This document shows positions 1-8,599 of a DNA stretch of 23,540 bases, piece by piece. The stretch lies in the NCBI GenBank assembly GCA_037143575.1, contig JBAWYM010000028.1:1-23540 (forward strand), read 5' to 3'. Origin of the DNA: JBAWYM01 sp037143575. GTDB taxonomy: Bacteria > Patescibacteriota > Gracilibacteria > Peribacterales > Peribacteraceae. Numbering within the stretch: the stretch's first letter is position 1; every line of letters begins with the position of its first letter. The notes under the pieces are model-generated. The model did not search any database, had not been told where the DNA came from, and saw nothing but the letters and a program-made list of their open reading frames with translations. The position numbers and the translations under genes are program-made.

Positions 1-58
1 ATCTTTCCCTACTCAAATCATGATTGTTTCACCAACCAAAAAAGTTACCAGAGCCTAC

Positions 59-82
59 AATCCTTTTAATCAAGGTTCAAAC
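59..82. repeat. Arm of a palindromic repeat (family A), left border of the TA module
   Basis: AATCCTTTTAATCAAGGT at 59-76 is the exact reverse complement of 715-732, which starts the repeat just after the toxin gene. The same arm with small changes closes the element at 22441-22546. Only one arm is clear here; its partner either lies before base 1 or is lost. Together with 714-805 it brackets the toxin-antitoxin pair. Confidence 0.75.
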
Positions 83-152
83 AGGGGGGTGTCGAAGGGC
101 TTCGCATTGCAATAATCCCGCACATAGACAGTTCCCATTGCCCGAAAATCTG

Positions 153-198
153 TTGAATCTCCTCCCAATCAGTCCTATAATAGTACCGAATTCAGTAC
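153..198 (+). promoter_or_regulatory. Promoter and palindromic operator of the toxin-antitoxin pair
   Basis: TTGAAT (153-158), a 17-bp spacer and a perfect TATAAT (176-181) form a strong sigma70-type promoter. Directly after it lies a 16-bp dyad, GTAC-C-GAATTC-A-GTAC (183-198), symmetric except for one base pair. It would cover the start of transcription near 188. Type II antitoxins commonly repress their own promoter through such a site, so this is the likely autoregulatory operator (inference). The leader to the ATG at 217 has no Shine-Dalgarno sequence. Confidence 0.7.
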
Positions 199-216
199 CA
201 TATTCCACACCATCCT

Positions 217-450
217 ATGGACACTATCACCATGCAAATGCTGAAATCCCGTGGAGCGAAAGCTATTCCCGATGACCGGACGGTGTACCTCATTGTGAAT
301 TCCAAAGTGAAGTCTGCTCTCGTGCCCCCCGATCAGCTCGAAGTGCTCATCGAGGCATTCGAGGAACTGGAAGATCTGCGGGCGATTGAGGAGACGAAAA
401 ATGATCCGCTCCTCACATGGGATGAAGTCTTTCCGGAAGACAAGAAATGA
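217..450 (+). CDS. Antitoxin of a type II toxin-antitoxin pair (RelB/Phd-like)
   Basis: A 77-residue acidic protein placed directly before a RelE/ParE-family toxin gene; the two overlap by 4 bp (ATGA at 447-450), the usual coupling of such pairs. The N-terminal half (MLKSRGAKAIPDD through about residue 38) would hold the DNA-binding fold. The C-terminal half is rich in Glu/Asp (EAFEELEDLRAIEE, ending near WDEVFPEDKK), as expected for the segment that wraps the basic toxin. The start at 217 was chosen because a good promoter lies upstream; the ATG at 232 (MQMLK) is an alternative that would remove five residues. The exact antitoxin family is not certain from sequence alone. It is expected to neutralise the toxin in the cytoplasm and to repress the operon through the dyad at 183-198. 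Confidence 0.8.
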   Translation: MDTITMQMLKSRGAKAIPDDRTVYLIVNSKVKSALVPPDQLEVLIEAFEELEDLRAIEETKNDPLLTWDEVFPEDKK

Positions 451-713
451 CGTACGCCGTTCTCTTCAGACGAGCTGCCAAGAAGGCACTGGAGCGTCTT
501 TCGCAGATTCCGCGTCAGAGAATCAAGGAAGCGATTCGTGGTTTGCAGAATATTCCCATTCCCGTCGGATGCAGGCAATTGCATACCGAAGAGGGAAAGT
601 ACTACCGCATTCGTGTCGGCCAGTACCGGGTCATCTACGAAGTGGCGCACGAAATTCGCATTGTTACCGTCATGCGTGTTGGGCACCGGAGGAAGGTGTA
701 TCGAGGACTGTGA
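447..713 (+). CDS. RelE/ParE-family toxin
   Basis: An 88-residue, strongly basic protein with the RelE/ParE fold pattern. It has an N-terminal strand (YAVLFRRAAKK), a helical pair (ALERLSQIPRQRIKEAIRGL) and the conserved C-terminal sheet YRIRVGQYRVIYEV...VTVMRVGHRRKVYR. The GxYRVIYEV and VGHRxxVYR motifs are the family hallmarks. RelE members cleave mRNA on the ribosome while ParE members poison gyrase; the Arg-rich RxGxYR and HRxxVY segments fit an mRNA interferase of the RelE type better, but this is an inference. Length is normal for the family. Translation is coupled to the antitoxin by ATGA overlap. The stop codon (711-713) directly touches the repeat starting at 714. Confidence 0.9.
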   Translation: MTYAVLFRRAAKKALERLSQIPRQRIKEAIRGLQNIPIPVGCRQLHTEEGKYYRIRVGQYRVIYEVAHEIRIVTVMRVGHRRKVYRGL

Positions 714-797
714 GACCTTGATTAAAAGGATTTTTTTGGATGACCTTGATTGCTCTTGTAGAATTCATCATCAAGAGAATCCTTCCAATCCATTTAA

Positions 798-805
<8 letters not shown>
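714..805. repeat. Palindromic repeat element (family A), about 92 bp, between toxin gene and recQ
   Basis: The ends GACCTTGATTAAA (714-726) and TTTAATCAAGGTC (793-805) are perfect 13-bp inverted repeats. The interior shares a CATCAT..GAGAATCC block with the element at 22441-22546, so both belong to one family. It fills the whole gap between two convergent genes: it starts right after the toxin stop and its right end encodes the last two residues (Arg-Pro) and the TGA stop of recQ. It may serve as a bidirectional transcription end (inference). No transposase is encoded. Confidence 0.85.
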
Positions 806-2987
<2,182 letters not shown>

Positions 2988-2993
2988 GCAGGA

Positions 2994-2999
2994 AGAATA
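2994..2999 (-). promoter_or_regulatory. Putative -10 box of recQ with leaderless start
   Basis: On the minus strand TATTCT is followed by 6 nt (TCCTGC) and then the recQ ATG. Transcription would start at or next to the start codon. No clear -35 box is visible. This matches the arrangement before the genes at 3866, 4010, 17621, 18675 and 22107. Confidence 0.4.
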
Positions 3000-3145
3000 C
3001 AGGTATGTTTGTGAGCGCTGTATTCGATTTTTCGGAAAATAATCGTCGATGCTGGTTTTGCTCTTGAGTAAGCCACTGGATCAGTTCCATGGAGGCATGG
3101 AACAGGCGGGAATCTCTTGATTGTGGATTTTGGCAGACTGTATTC

Positions 3146-3190
3146 GAAAAGACCCCTGGCAGGCGTTAGTGTCCTGCGAGGGCTCTTTTC
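3146..3190. terminator. Symmetric strong hairpin, likely bidirectional terminator
   Basis: GAAAAGA at 3146-3152 pairs with TCTTTTC at 3184-3190, and the inner arms (CCC-T-GCAGG against CCTGC-A-GGG) continue the stem. Sixteen of eighteen positions pair around a 9-nt loop. Both strands end in a short U run (UCUUUUC). On the minus strand it lies between the gene at 3399-3866 (with the decayed fragment behind it) and recQ, so it would separate their transcripts. The rest of 3000-3256 shows no gene. Confidence 0.55.
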
Positions 3191-3256
3191 ATATTGTGAC
3201 TGCATTGTACTGACGGCTTGATTCGGCATCAATATTTCCGTGGAGGATTCTACCGT

Positions 3257-3409
3257 GAGCCACTTTTTGAGCGGTTTGGCCTTGGGAGATGGAACGGATT
3301 GCACGATCCGGAAACATCCCTCGGTATTCGCACAATCCGTTTCCCGCATTTTTCCGTTCGGTGCCGGCAATTTCAACTCGTGACAGAATGTCACGACTTC
3401 ACCTCCGTT
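3257..3409 (-). pseudogene. Fragment of a BRO-N / phage-antirepressor-like gene
   Basis: Read on the minus strand this stretch encodes NGGEVVTFCHELKL, then MRETDCANTEGCFRIVQSVP and SPKAKPLKKWL. These are the core blocks of BRO-N domain proteins related to DinD and phage antirepressors (typically VVTxCHxLKL, MRETDCANTEG, FRIxQSIPSPKAEPFKxWL). After KKWL the similarity stops: the expected Val-Gly-x-Glu-Arg-Ile continuation and the rest of the gene are absent, and there is no N-terminal part or start codon. Its first codons overlap the 3' end of the gene at 3399-3866. I read it as the remains of a once intact gene. The family assignment comes from recalled motifs, not from a search. Confidence 0.7.
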
Positions 3410-3866
3410 TCTTCGCCTTCTTTCCTTCGGTCGCTCGTCGACGTATTTCCTCCTTGAATGCGGCGTAATGCTTTTGGATGCGCTGTGTGTATGCGTCATC
3501 GAGGATGAATTTGTGAAAGGCGGCGAAGGCCAGAGGCGCGTACTCGGATTGCACTTGCATCGATTCCAATGCTGTGCCGGTCATCTGCTTCCCGATCTTG
3601 CTGTCGCCGTGCATCCACTTCGTATAGAACCCCGCAGTCTCCCATCCGTAACCGATCGTCGCCAGATGCCGACCTTCCAGTGCTCCTTCGATACAGAACA
3701 CATTGATGAATGTACGACGACAATCGCATTTTTGGTCGCTGCAGTAACTGTCGATGAAACAGTAGATGCCTTCCGGCAAGCCGCCAGTTTCCTGCAAGAT
3801 CACCAATTGACGTGTTTCCTTCTCTGCGAGTGCAAAGAGAACTGTGTGCAAGGGGATGAATTCCAT
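3399..3866 (-). CDS. Conserved hypothetical protein with a CxxxxCDCRR motif
   Basis: A 155-residue protein with no function I can name. The most striking part is YCFIDSYCSDQKCDCRR (about 35-51), with Cys36, Cys42, Cys47 and Cys49 spaced so that they could bind a metal ion; similar YCxDxxCDCRR blocks occur in uncharacterised bacterial proteins. The middle region (ATIGYGWETAGFYTKWM) is probably structured, and the C-terminus is a basic tail (RRRATEGKKAKKRR) that may touch nucleic acid (inference). A longer reading frame starts at 3950, but the ATG at 3866 is preferred because a perfect TATAAT ends 6 nt before it. The 3' end overlaps the BRO-N fragment by 11 nt in another frame. Confidence 0.75.
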   Translation of the reverse strand: MEFIPLHTVLFALAEKETRQLVILQETGGLPEGIYCFIDSYCSDQKCDCRRTFINVFCIEGALEGRHLATIGYGWETAGFYTKWMHGDSKIGKQMTGTALESMQVQSEYAPLAFAAFHKFILDDAYTQRIQKHYAAFKEEIRRRATEGKKAKKRR

Positions 3867-3872
3867 GGCAGC

Positions 3873-3902
3873 ATTATAGGATGAGCTCTGATGCGTTGAC
3901 CA
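3873..3902 (-). promoter_or_regulatory. Promoter giving a leaderless mRNA for the gene ending at 3866
   Basis: On the minus strand TGGTCA (3902-3897), an 18-bp spacer and a perfect TATAAT (3878-3873) are followed by GCTGCC and the ATG. Transcription would start at about the first base of the start codon, leaving no room for a ribosome binding site. The -35 match is only 4 of 6. Confidence 0.6.
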
Positions 3903-3997
3903 TGATATTTTTGGCTCTTCGCGCGGGAAGGAATCCCGCTCCCAAAACAAAGAACCCCGCTCTTCTAAAGCCCCCGATCTTCTCTTGATAATTTCGG

Positions 3998-4003
3998 TAT
4001 ACT
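3998..4003 (+). promoter_or_regulatory. -10 box placed 6 nt before a GTG start
   Basis: TATACT is followed by TCCCCC and then GTG at 4010. The distance is the same as in the divergent gene at 3866, again implying a leaderless transcript. No convincing -35 hexamer is seen at 16-18 bp. The 143-bp gap between the divergent genes also holds a small GCGGGA/TCCCGC hairpin. Confidence 0.45.
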
Positions 4004-4009
4004 TCCCCC

Positions 4010-5182
4010 GTGTCCCGTCTCTCCGCTGTTATTCTTTCCGGCTTCCTTCTCCTCCTTCCCATCGCGGGCAGGGCAGCTACGGAGACCCTGCGGCTTTCGG
4101 ATACGGCAGAGCAGCAGCAGTGGCGACCGGCGGGATTGTCCGGGATCAGCTATCCGCAGGAGGGCATCCGCATTCAGACTCCTGTGCGGGGGACGATCGT
4201 GCGGCCTTTGCAGCCCTCCGATAGTATCGATCAATTGGTCCTGACGTACGCGAGTCTCCGTCCGGTGGATTTTTCTTTCGCGTGGCATAAGAAGGGGAAG
4301 AATGCGAATGATTTTTACCAGCTTCCGCTCTCCCTCAAAGCGAGCGAGTCCCTCACGACGTTTACCTTGGATCTGAGCGCGTTGGGCAATTGGGACGGTC
4401 GTCCGGATGTCATCGGTTTCCAGTTCCCTGCCGGTATCGATATCATCCTTTCTCAGATGGATCTCACGGGATTGCCCTTGTCCCAGAAGATCACTTCCGC
4501 ATTCCGCTGTGTTTGGACATTCGAAGGATTCACGTCGCACTCCATCAATTTCTTCTGGGGTCCGCTGCTCTGCTACTCTCCGGTCGCGCTGGAAACGTTG
4601 TTCCAGAATGCCCCTCCCCGTGCGCAGTCCGCGATGCGCCTGATTTACGCGGTCCTCATCCTCGGAGCGGCGTTCTTCGCAGTGCTGTGGTGGCAATTGA
4701 AGGATCGGTCTCGTCGTCAGATTCTTCGGCGTTTCCTATTGCTCTCTCTTCTTCTCTGGGTTTTTCTGGATCTGCGGATGAGCACAGAGCTTCTGACGGG
4801 TTGGAAAGGGGACTTCGTGATGTTTCTCAATCAACCGGTGGGTCGCAGGGTCTTTAGGAATCTGGATTTCTTTCCGGATTTCACGGAAGCGGCACGTCCT
4901 GTTCTCGTCGATCAGCAGCACTACGTTCTCCTCACTCCCACACCTCTTCTCTTCAATAACTTCAGCCGATACGTGACCTTCCCCAGCTCTCCGGTCACTC
5001 CGGAGAATGGTTCCGGGGCTATGATCTGGCTCGTCTACAATCGTCCCGATCTTTCGATCAGTGCCGAAGGGCGCATCGTTCGTGACGGTCAGCCGATTTC
5101 TCCCCCGGGGAAAGTGACCCATGAGTTTATGAAGGGGACGTACTTCTTCCGGGTGACTCCGGTTTCCACTGTGAAGCAATGA
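4010..5182 (+). CDS. Exported/membrane protein of unknown function, partner of the GT-C-like gene
   Basis: A 390-residue protein with a signal peptide (about 1-22, hydrophobic GFLLLLPIAG, Ala-rich end GRAA). A probable beta-rich extracytoplasmic domain follows to about residue 205, then two transmembrane helices (about 211-229 and 242-256). The C-terminal part (about 260-390) is soluble and should lie on the same side as the N-terminal domain. It starts with GTG, fitted to a -10 box 6 nt upstream. Its last codons overlap the next gene by 4 bp (ATGA at 5179-5182), so the two are co-translated and probably work together, for example in building or modifying a surface glycan (inference from the neighbour). 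I do not recognise a named family. Confidence 0.8.
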   Translation: MSRLSAVILSGFLLLLPIAGRAATETLRLSDTAEQQQWRPAGLSGISYPQEGIRIQTPVRGTIVRPLQPSDSIDQLVLTYASLRPVDFSFAWHKKGKNANDFYQLPLSLKASESLTTFTLDLSALGNWDGRPDVIGFQFPAGIDIILSQMDLTGLPLSQKITSAFRCVWTFEGFTSHSINFFWGPLLCYSPVALETLFQNAPPRAQSAMRLIYAVLILGAAFFAVLWWQLKDRSRRQILRRFLLLSLLLWVFLDLRMSTELLTGWKGDFVMFLNQPVGRRVFRNLDFFPDFTEAARPVLVDQQHYVLLTPTPLLFNNFSRYVTFPSSPVTPENGSGAMIWLVYNRPDLSISAEGRIVRDGQPISPPGKVTHEFMKGTYFFRVTPVSTVKQ

Positions 5183-6720
5183 TTCTCCTCTGGCTCCCCA
5201 TCGGCCTCATTCTTCCCACGCTCGCCGGCTGGTTCCTCATGAGGATCCTCGAAGGGGGAACGCCGGTATTGGGGATGGCGGAGCGCATCGCTCTCTCCTT
5301 TCTCCTCGGGCTCACCTTCACGATTTTTCTGATGTTCCTCCTGCAGATCGCCGGGCTCTCGTTTTTTACCAGACTTGGTATCGTCTCATCGCAGAGCGCG
5401 ATCACCGTTGTCCTCGGAACTGTTGCGCTCTTCCTTCGATCGGGCAACCGCGCTTCCGCTATTGCGTCACAAGAACAGGAGGAACCTCTTAAAAATTGCC
5501 AATTTGTCAAATGTCATGGTTCGATCCTTCGTCCCGGCTCAGGACAGGCTCGGCTCACCATGACATGCTTAAGAGTTTTTCAAAGGTTCCAGGAGAATTT
5601 CCAGCCATTGCAGCGGAAGTTTTCCTTCGTCACCGGTTTTCTCCTTCTGGCTGCACTTCTCACAGTTTTGAAGATTGTTGTCGGAGGATCTATCCTTCTC
5701 TCCACTCCCTCGTTCTTCGACGACACCCTCAAGAATTGGAATCTGCGCGGGAAGGCCTTTGTGCAGCATCAGGCATTTACCCTTGCTATGGATCCGTACG
5801 AGCCGACGGCTGTGGGAGATCTCAGCTCCTATCCCCCGACGGTCTCCATGGTGAAAGCCACTATCGCCACTCTTGCCGGAGAGTGGAATGAGCCGCTCGT
5901 GAATGGCATTCATCTCTTCTGGTTCATCGCTCTGCTCCTGCTCCTGTACGGGTGGCTGCGGAGGTTTGCGTCGCTTCCCTGGGCTGTCTTCGGTGTGTAT
6001 CTGCTCGCGAGTCTGCCGCTCGTCCTCTTTCATGGAGTGAATGCCTACGCCGAGATTTTCCTTGCGGGGCACCTCTTCGCGTCGGTCGGTCTTCTGGTTT
6101 CGGGTGTGGCCGAAGAAGACGCATCGCGACGTGCAGCATTCTTTCGGCTCAGTGCGTTTGCGACGGGGCTCCTCGTTTTTACCAAGAACGAAGCCCTTCT
6201 CCTCCATCTTCCCGTCATCAGCATTACGCTCGCTGGAAGTCTATGGTTCGTCTGGAAGCAATCGCGCATGACGCCTCGCGAAATCCGCAATATTCTCGCA
6301 TGGTATAGCGGTTTCTTCCTCCTGATCGCGCTGCCGTGGCTGATGTTCAAATGGTCACACGGTCTCACCTTCGGCAATGCCAAGGCTGTGGGCGATATGG
6401 CGATCGGTTGGCAGCCGAAGGCAGTATCCGCTTTGCTCGTGAATACGTTCTTCGAGGGAAACTGGCACCTACTCTTCCCTCTTTTCTTCCTGCTCCTCCT
6501 CTTCCTTCGTCGCTCTGCATTCTCGCGTCCTCTCGTGCCACTAATCGGATTCATTCTGCTGATTCTAGGGCTGCAGACAGGGCTCTTCCTCTTCACCTCC
6601 CTCTCGACCGAAGCGGTGATGCAGACAGGGAGCTCGAGGGGATTTTTGCAAGTGGTTCCCCTTGTGGTTTTGGCTACGGTGATGCTGGTAAGGGATGTTT
6701 TTGAGCGGAATGACCAATGA
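5179..6720 (+). CDS. Multi-pass membrane protein, GT-C-type glycosyltransferase-like
   Basis: A 513-residue integral membrane protein with about a dozen hydrophobic helices. After the third helix comes a large loop, and near 179-190 an FFDDTLKNWNLR segment whose Asp pair sits where lipid-linked-sugar-dependent GT-C enzymes (PMT/ArnT-like) keep their catalytic acid in the first outside loop. YPPTVSMVKA and VNGIHLFWF are also in keeping with that superfamily. The likely role is transfer of a sugar from a polyprenyl-phosphate donor to a surface acceptor (family-based inference). Residues 100-137 are encoded by a palindromic insertion flanked by CAGGAG repeats (see 5476-5595), giving a loop with Cys107, Cys112 and Cys130. 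The last residues NDQ and the stop come from a second repeat. It overlaps the preceding gene by 4 bp. Confidence 0.8.
   Translation: MILLWLPIGLILPTLAGWFLMRILEGGTPVLGMAERIALSFLLGLTFTIFLMFLLQIAGLSFFTRLGIVSSQSAITVVLGTVALFLRSGNRASAIASQEQEEPLKNCQFVKCHGSILRPGSGQARLTMTCLRVFQRFQENFQPLQRKFSFVTGFLLLAALLTVLKIVVGGSILLSTPSFFDDTLKNWNLRGKAFVQHQAFTLAMDPYEPTAVGDLSSYPPTVSMVKATIATLAGEWNEPLVNGIHLFWFIALLLLLYGWLRRFASLPWAVFGVYLLASLPLVLFHGVNAYAEIFLAGHLFASVGLLVSGVAEEDASRRAAFFRLSAFATGLLVFTKNEALLLHLPVISITLAGSLWFVWKQSRMTPREIRNILAWYSGFFLLIALPWLMFKWSHGLTFGNAKAVGDMAIGWQPKAVSALLVNTFFEGNWHLLFPLFFLLLLFLRRSAFSRPLVPLIGFILLILGLQTGLFLFTSLSTEAVMQTGSSRGFLQVVPLVVLATVMLVRDVFERNDQ
5476..5595. repeat. Palindromic element inserted in frame inside the glycosyltransferase gene
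   Basis: Direct repeats CAGGAG (5476-5481 and 5590-5595) flank a palindromic segment whose ends read GAACCT and AGGTTC. Its centre has perfect 10-bp arms, ATGTCATGGT (5511-5520) and ACCATGACAT (5557-5566). The centre also carries TTCGTCCCGGCTCA (5528-5541), a core found again at 6733-6746 and 18564-18577. From one CAGGAG to the other is 114 bp, exactly 38 codons, so the reading frame is kept. This looks like an insertion with a 6-bp target duplication. Confidence 0.75.
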
Positions 6721-6859
6721 CCAAGCCTGTGGTGAGCCGGGACGAATCACGCCAATGACCAGGGAATGACCAATGTCACCAATTTCCAAGGTCAATCTTT
6801 GAATTTGTGGCTTGGATATTGGTACTTCCTTGGTCATTGGGATTTGGTGCTTGGTCATT
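6716..6859. repeat. Repeat element with AATGACCAAG termini
   Basis: AATGACCAAG (6716-6725) and CTTGGTCATT (6850-6859) are perfect inverted ends of a 144-bp stretch. It holds several more copies of AATGACCA and its complement, plus a REP core (TGAGCCGGGACGAA, 6733-6746). The left end encodes the final Asn-Asp-Gln and the TGA of the glycosyltransferase. The stretch fills nearly the whole gap before the methylase gene. Confidence 0.7.
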
Positions 6860-6913
6860 TGCCATTCGTCCACCCTGTACGTCTGACCCCCACTTCGCTA
6901 CTCTTGAACTACT

Positions 6914-8164
6914 ATGCCTTCCTACGCCGCTTTCCTCGGTCATCAACCTGCCATCTCCACAGCGGAGCTCTCCGCTGTCGTGCCGGGATTCACTCTCGAA
7001 CGTATTGTGCGAGATTCCGTGGCCCTGTTCCAGAGTACTGCCGAACTCGATGATGCCTTCTTCCAGAACCTCGGCGGTACGATCATCCTGGCGCGCAAGC
7101 TCACGGATGACGTAGTCACGCTAGAGGATGTCCCGTCGATGCTGCTTCCGGAGCTCAAGGAAGCCCGCAAGGGGAAGGTGACCTTCGCACTGCGCACTCT
7201 CAATCTTCCCAAGGGAGCTATCCGCACGCTCTACCGCAAATGCAAAGATGCGATTCGCTCGTCCGGCCGGCCCTGCCGCTATGTCGGTGGTGACCGCGAA
7301 CCGGCTGCAGTTGTGCTGCTCCGCGATGCCGGACTCCTCGATGGCAAACACGGATGTGAGCTCGTCGTGATCTTGGAGGAGGAGAGTCTGTGGGTGGGAC
7401 GCACCATCGCCGCGCAGAATGTGACCGCCTATGTGAAGCGCGATATCGGCAAGCCAGTGCGCGATACGACGGTGGGGCTCCTGCCGCCCAAGCTGGCGCA
7501 GATCCTGCTCAACTTCGGTGATTGGATGGCCCATGGGTGCATCACTGCGACTCCAGAGCCTTCGAAGAAAGCCAAGAAACCCGAACCTCTCACGGTTCTC
7601 GATCCCTTCTGTGGAACTGGCGTGATTCCCATGGAGTGCCTCGTGCGAGGGTGGAATGTCATTGCTTCGGACCTCATGCTCAAGGCGGTGAATGGCTGTG
7701 CGAAAAACATCGAATGGCTGCGCAAGGAATTCAAGATTCTCAAGAAGGATGTCTCCGCGGAGATCTCCAAGCAGGATGCCCTCAAGCCCTTCACCTTCAA
7801 GCAGCTTCCAGATGTCATCGTCTCCGAGACCTCCCTGGGGCCTTCCCTGGAAGGTCGTCCCACGCAGAAGGATGCCGGCAAGATGAAGACGGAGAGCGAG
7901 CGGCTAGAGGCGGCGTTCATCGAGAACTGTGCCGCCACGCTCCCGGGTGTGCCGCTCGTGATCACCTGGCCCTTCTGGAAGATCAAGAACGATACGATCC
8001 TCCTAGAGAAGGCGTGGGATGCCGCCCACGCGGCAGGGTATATCGCGACTCTTCCCCCGGGGATCGAGCCGAGCAAGCCCGGCCGCCTTTCGCTTCTGTA
8101 CCGCCGTCCGGACCAGTTCGTGGGGCGGGAGATCGTGCTGCTGATCCCGCGGAAGCGTAAATAG
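6914..8164 (+). CDS. Trm11-like THUMP/Rossmann RNA methyltransferase
   Basis: A 416-residue protein of the archaeal-type TrmG10/Trm11 group, which methylates guanine N2 in tRNA using S-adenosylmethionine. The N-terminus (MPSYAAFLGHQPAISTAELSAV) matches the start of this family, and the THUMP-like region extends to about 175. The linker GKPVRDTTVGLLPPKLAQILLNF (179-201) is typical. The SAM-binding motif DPFCGTG is at 230-236, with a following acidic residue at ASDLM (251-255). The catalytic motif IV, normally DPPYG or NPPY, here reads SETSLGP (304-310), so target or activity may differ. The GC-rich coding style matches its neighbours. The stop overlaps a weak AGCCC/GGGCT hairpin. A tRNA-Asn gene lies downstream, a fitting but not proven link to its substrate class. 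Confidence 0.85.
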   Translation: MPSYAAFLGHQPAISTAELSAVVPGFTLERIVRDSVALFQSTAELDDAFFQNLGGTIILARKLTDDVVTLEDVPSMLLPELKEARKGKVTFALRTLNLPKGAIRTLYRKCKDAIRSSGRPCRYVGGDREPAAVVLLRDAGLLDGKHGCELVVILEEESLWVGRTIAAQNVTAYVKRDIGKPVRDTTVGLLPPKLAQILLNFGDWMAHGCITATPEPSKKAKKPEPLTVLDPFCGTGVIPMECLVRGWNVIASDLMLKAVNGCAKNIEWLRKEFKILKKDVSAEISKQDALKPFTFKQLPDVIVSETSLGPSLEGRPTQKDAGKMKTESERLEAAFIENCAATLPGVPLVITWPFWKIKNDTILLEKAWDAAHAAGYIATLPPGIEPSKPGRLSLLYRRPDQFVGREIVLLIPRKRK

Positions 8165-8185
8165 CCCCAGCGCAGGGCTTGTCTT

Positions 8186-8237
8186 GAGATTCGAAGGATT
8201 CTTCCTGCGGGAATGGAGGATCGCCTTTCGAAATCTC
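8186..8237. repeat. Imperfect palindrome downstream of the methylase gene
   Basis: GAGATTCGAAGG (8186-8197) pairs with CCTTTCGAAATCTC (8224-8237) with two one-base bulges. It lies in the 293-bp gap 8165-8457 between the methylase and the tRNA gene; apart from this and the paired hairpins at 8357-8420 I see no gene in that gap. A TATAAT at about 8284-8289 has no obvious -35. Confidence 0.5.
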
Positions 8238-8356
8238 CAGAAAGGCCGAATTTCCCCTACCATTCCTTCCGGATTTCTCCCTATAATGCCGCCGCGTTCT
8301 TTGGCTGATCTGATTATACGGTTGGGATTGTCTATCCATGAGTTGTTCCCCTGCCC

Positions 8357-8420
8357 GCCCCGCGAAGTTCTTGGAACGAAGTGGGGCCTGCCCCGCGAAG
8401 CCCCGAAGGGCGTAGTGGGG
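8357..8420. repeat. Two tandem REP-like hairpins before tRNA-Asn
   Basis: GCCCCGCGAAG..CGAAGTGGGGC (8357-8387) and CCCCGCGAAGC..CGTAGTGGGG (8391-8420) are two hairpins of the same design, three bases apart. They share the arms CCCCGCGAAG and GTGGGG, and each has a central TTC/GAA or CCC/GGG stem. Such CCCCGCGAAG..GTGGGG units are REP-like; here they stand 37 bp before the tRNA. Confidence 0.65.
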
Positions 8421-8457
8421 TAGCTCACTGTCCGTCCTTTCTTTTCCATCGACACGT

Positions 8458-8532
8458 TCCCCTGTAGCTCAATGGTAGAGCATCTCGCTGTTAACGAGAG
8501 GGTTGCTGGTTCGAGTCCAGCCGGGGGAGCCA
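8458..8532 (+). tRNA. tRNA-Asn (GTT), CCA encoded
   Basis: The cloverleaf is complete. The acceptor stem TCCCCTG/CGGGGGA has one G-U pair, the D arm contains AGCTCAATGGTAGAGC, and the anticodon stem TCTCG/CGAGA has loop CTGTTAA with anticodon GTT at 8490-8492. A short variable loop follows, and the T arm is GCTGG-TTCGAGT-CCAGC. The discriminator is G and the 3' CCA is encoded (8530-8532). Confidence 0.96.
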
Positions 8533-8599
8533 TTCTCTGAACATCTGATCTATGATAGAATATCAGTGATTATTTCGTGTCTTCTTCACCAACATACAC

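Noticed and set aside
3379..3395. 17-bp palindrome CGTGACA-N3-TGTCACG as an operator
   Set aside because: It falls inside the conserved VTFCHE codons of the BRO-N fragment and just after a stop codon, so it is most simply coding sequence.
5485..5590. Cys-containing loop of the glycosyltransferase as a zinc finger
   Set aside because: The Cys arise from the translated palindrome, not from a conserved metal-binding pattern.
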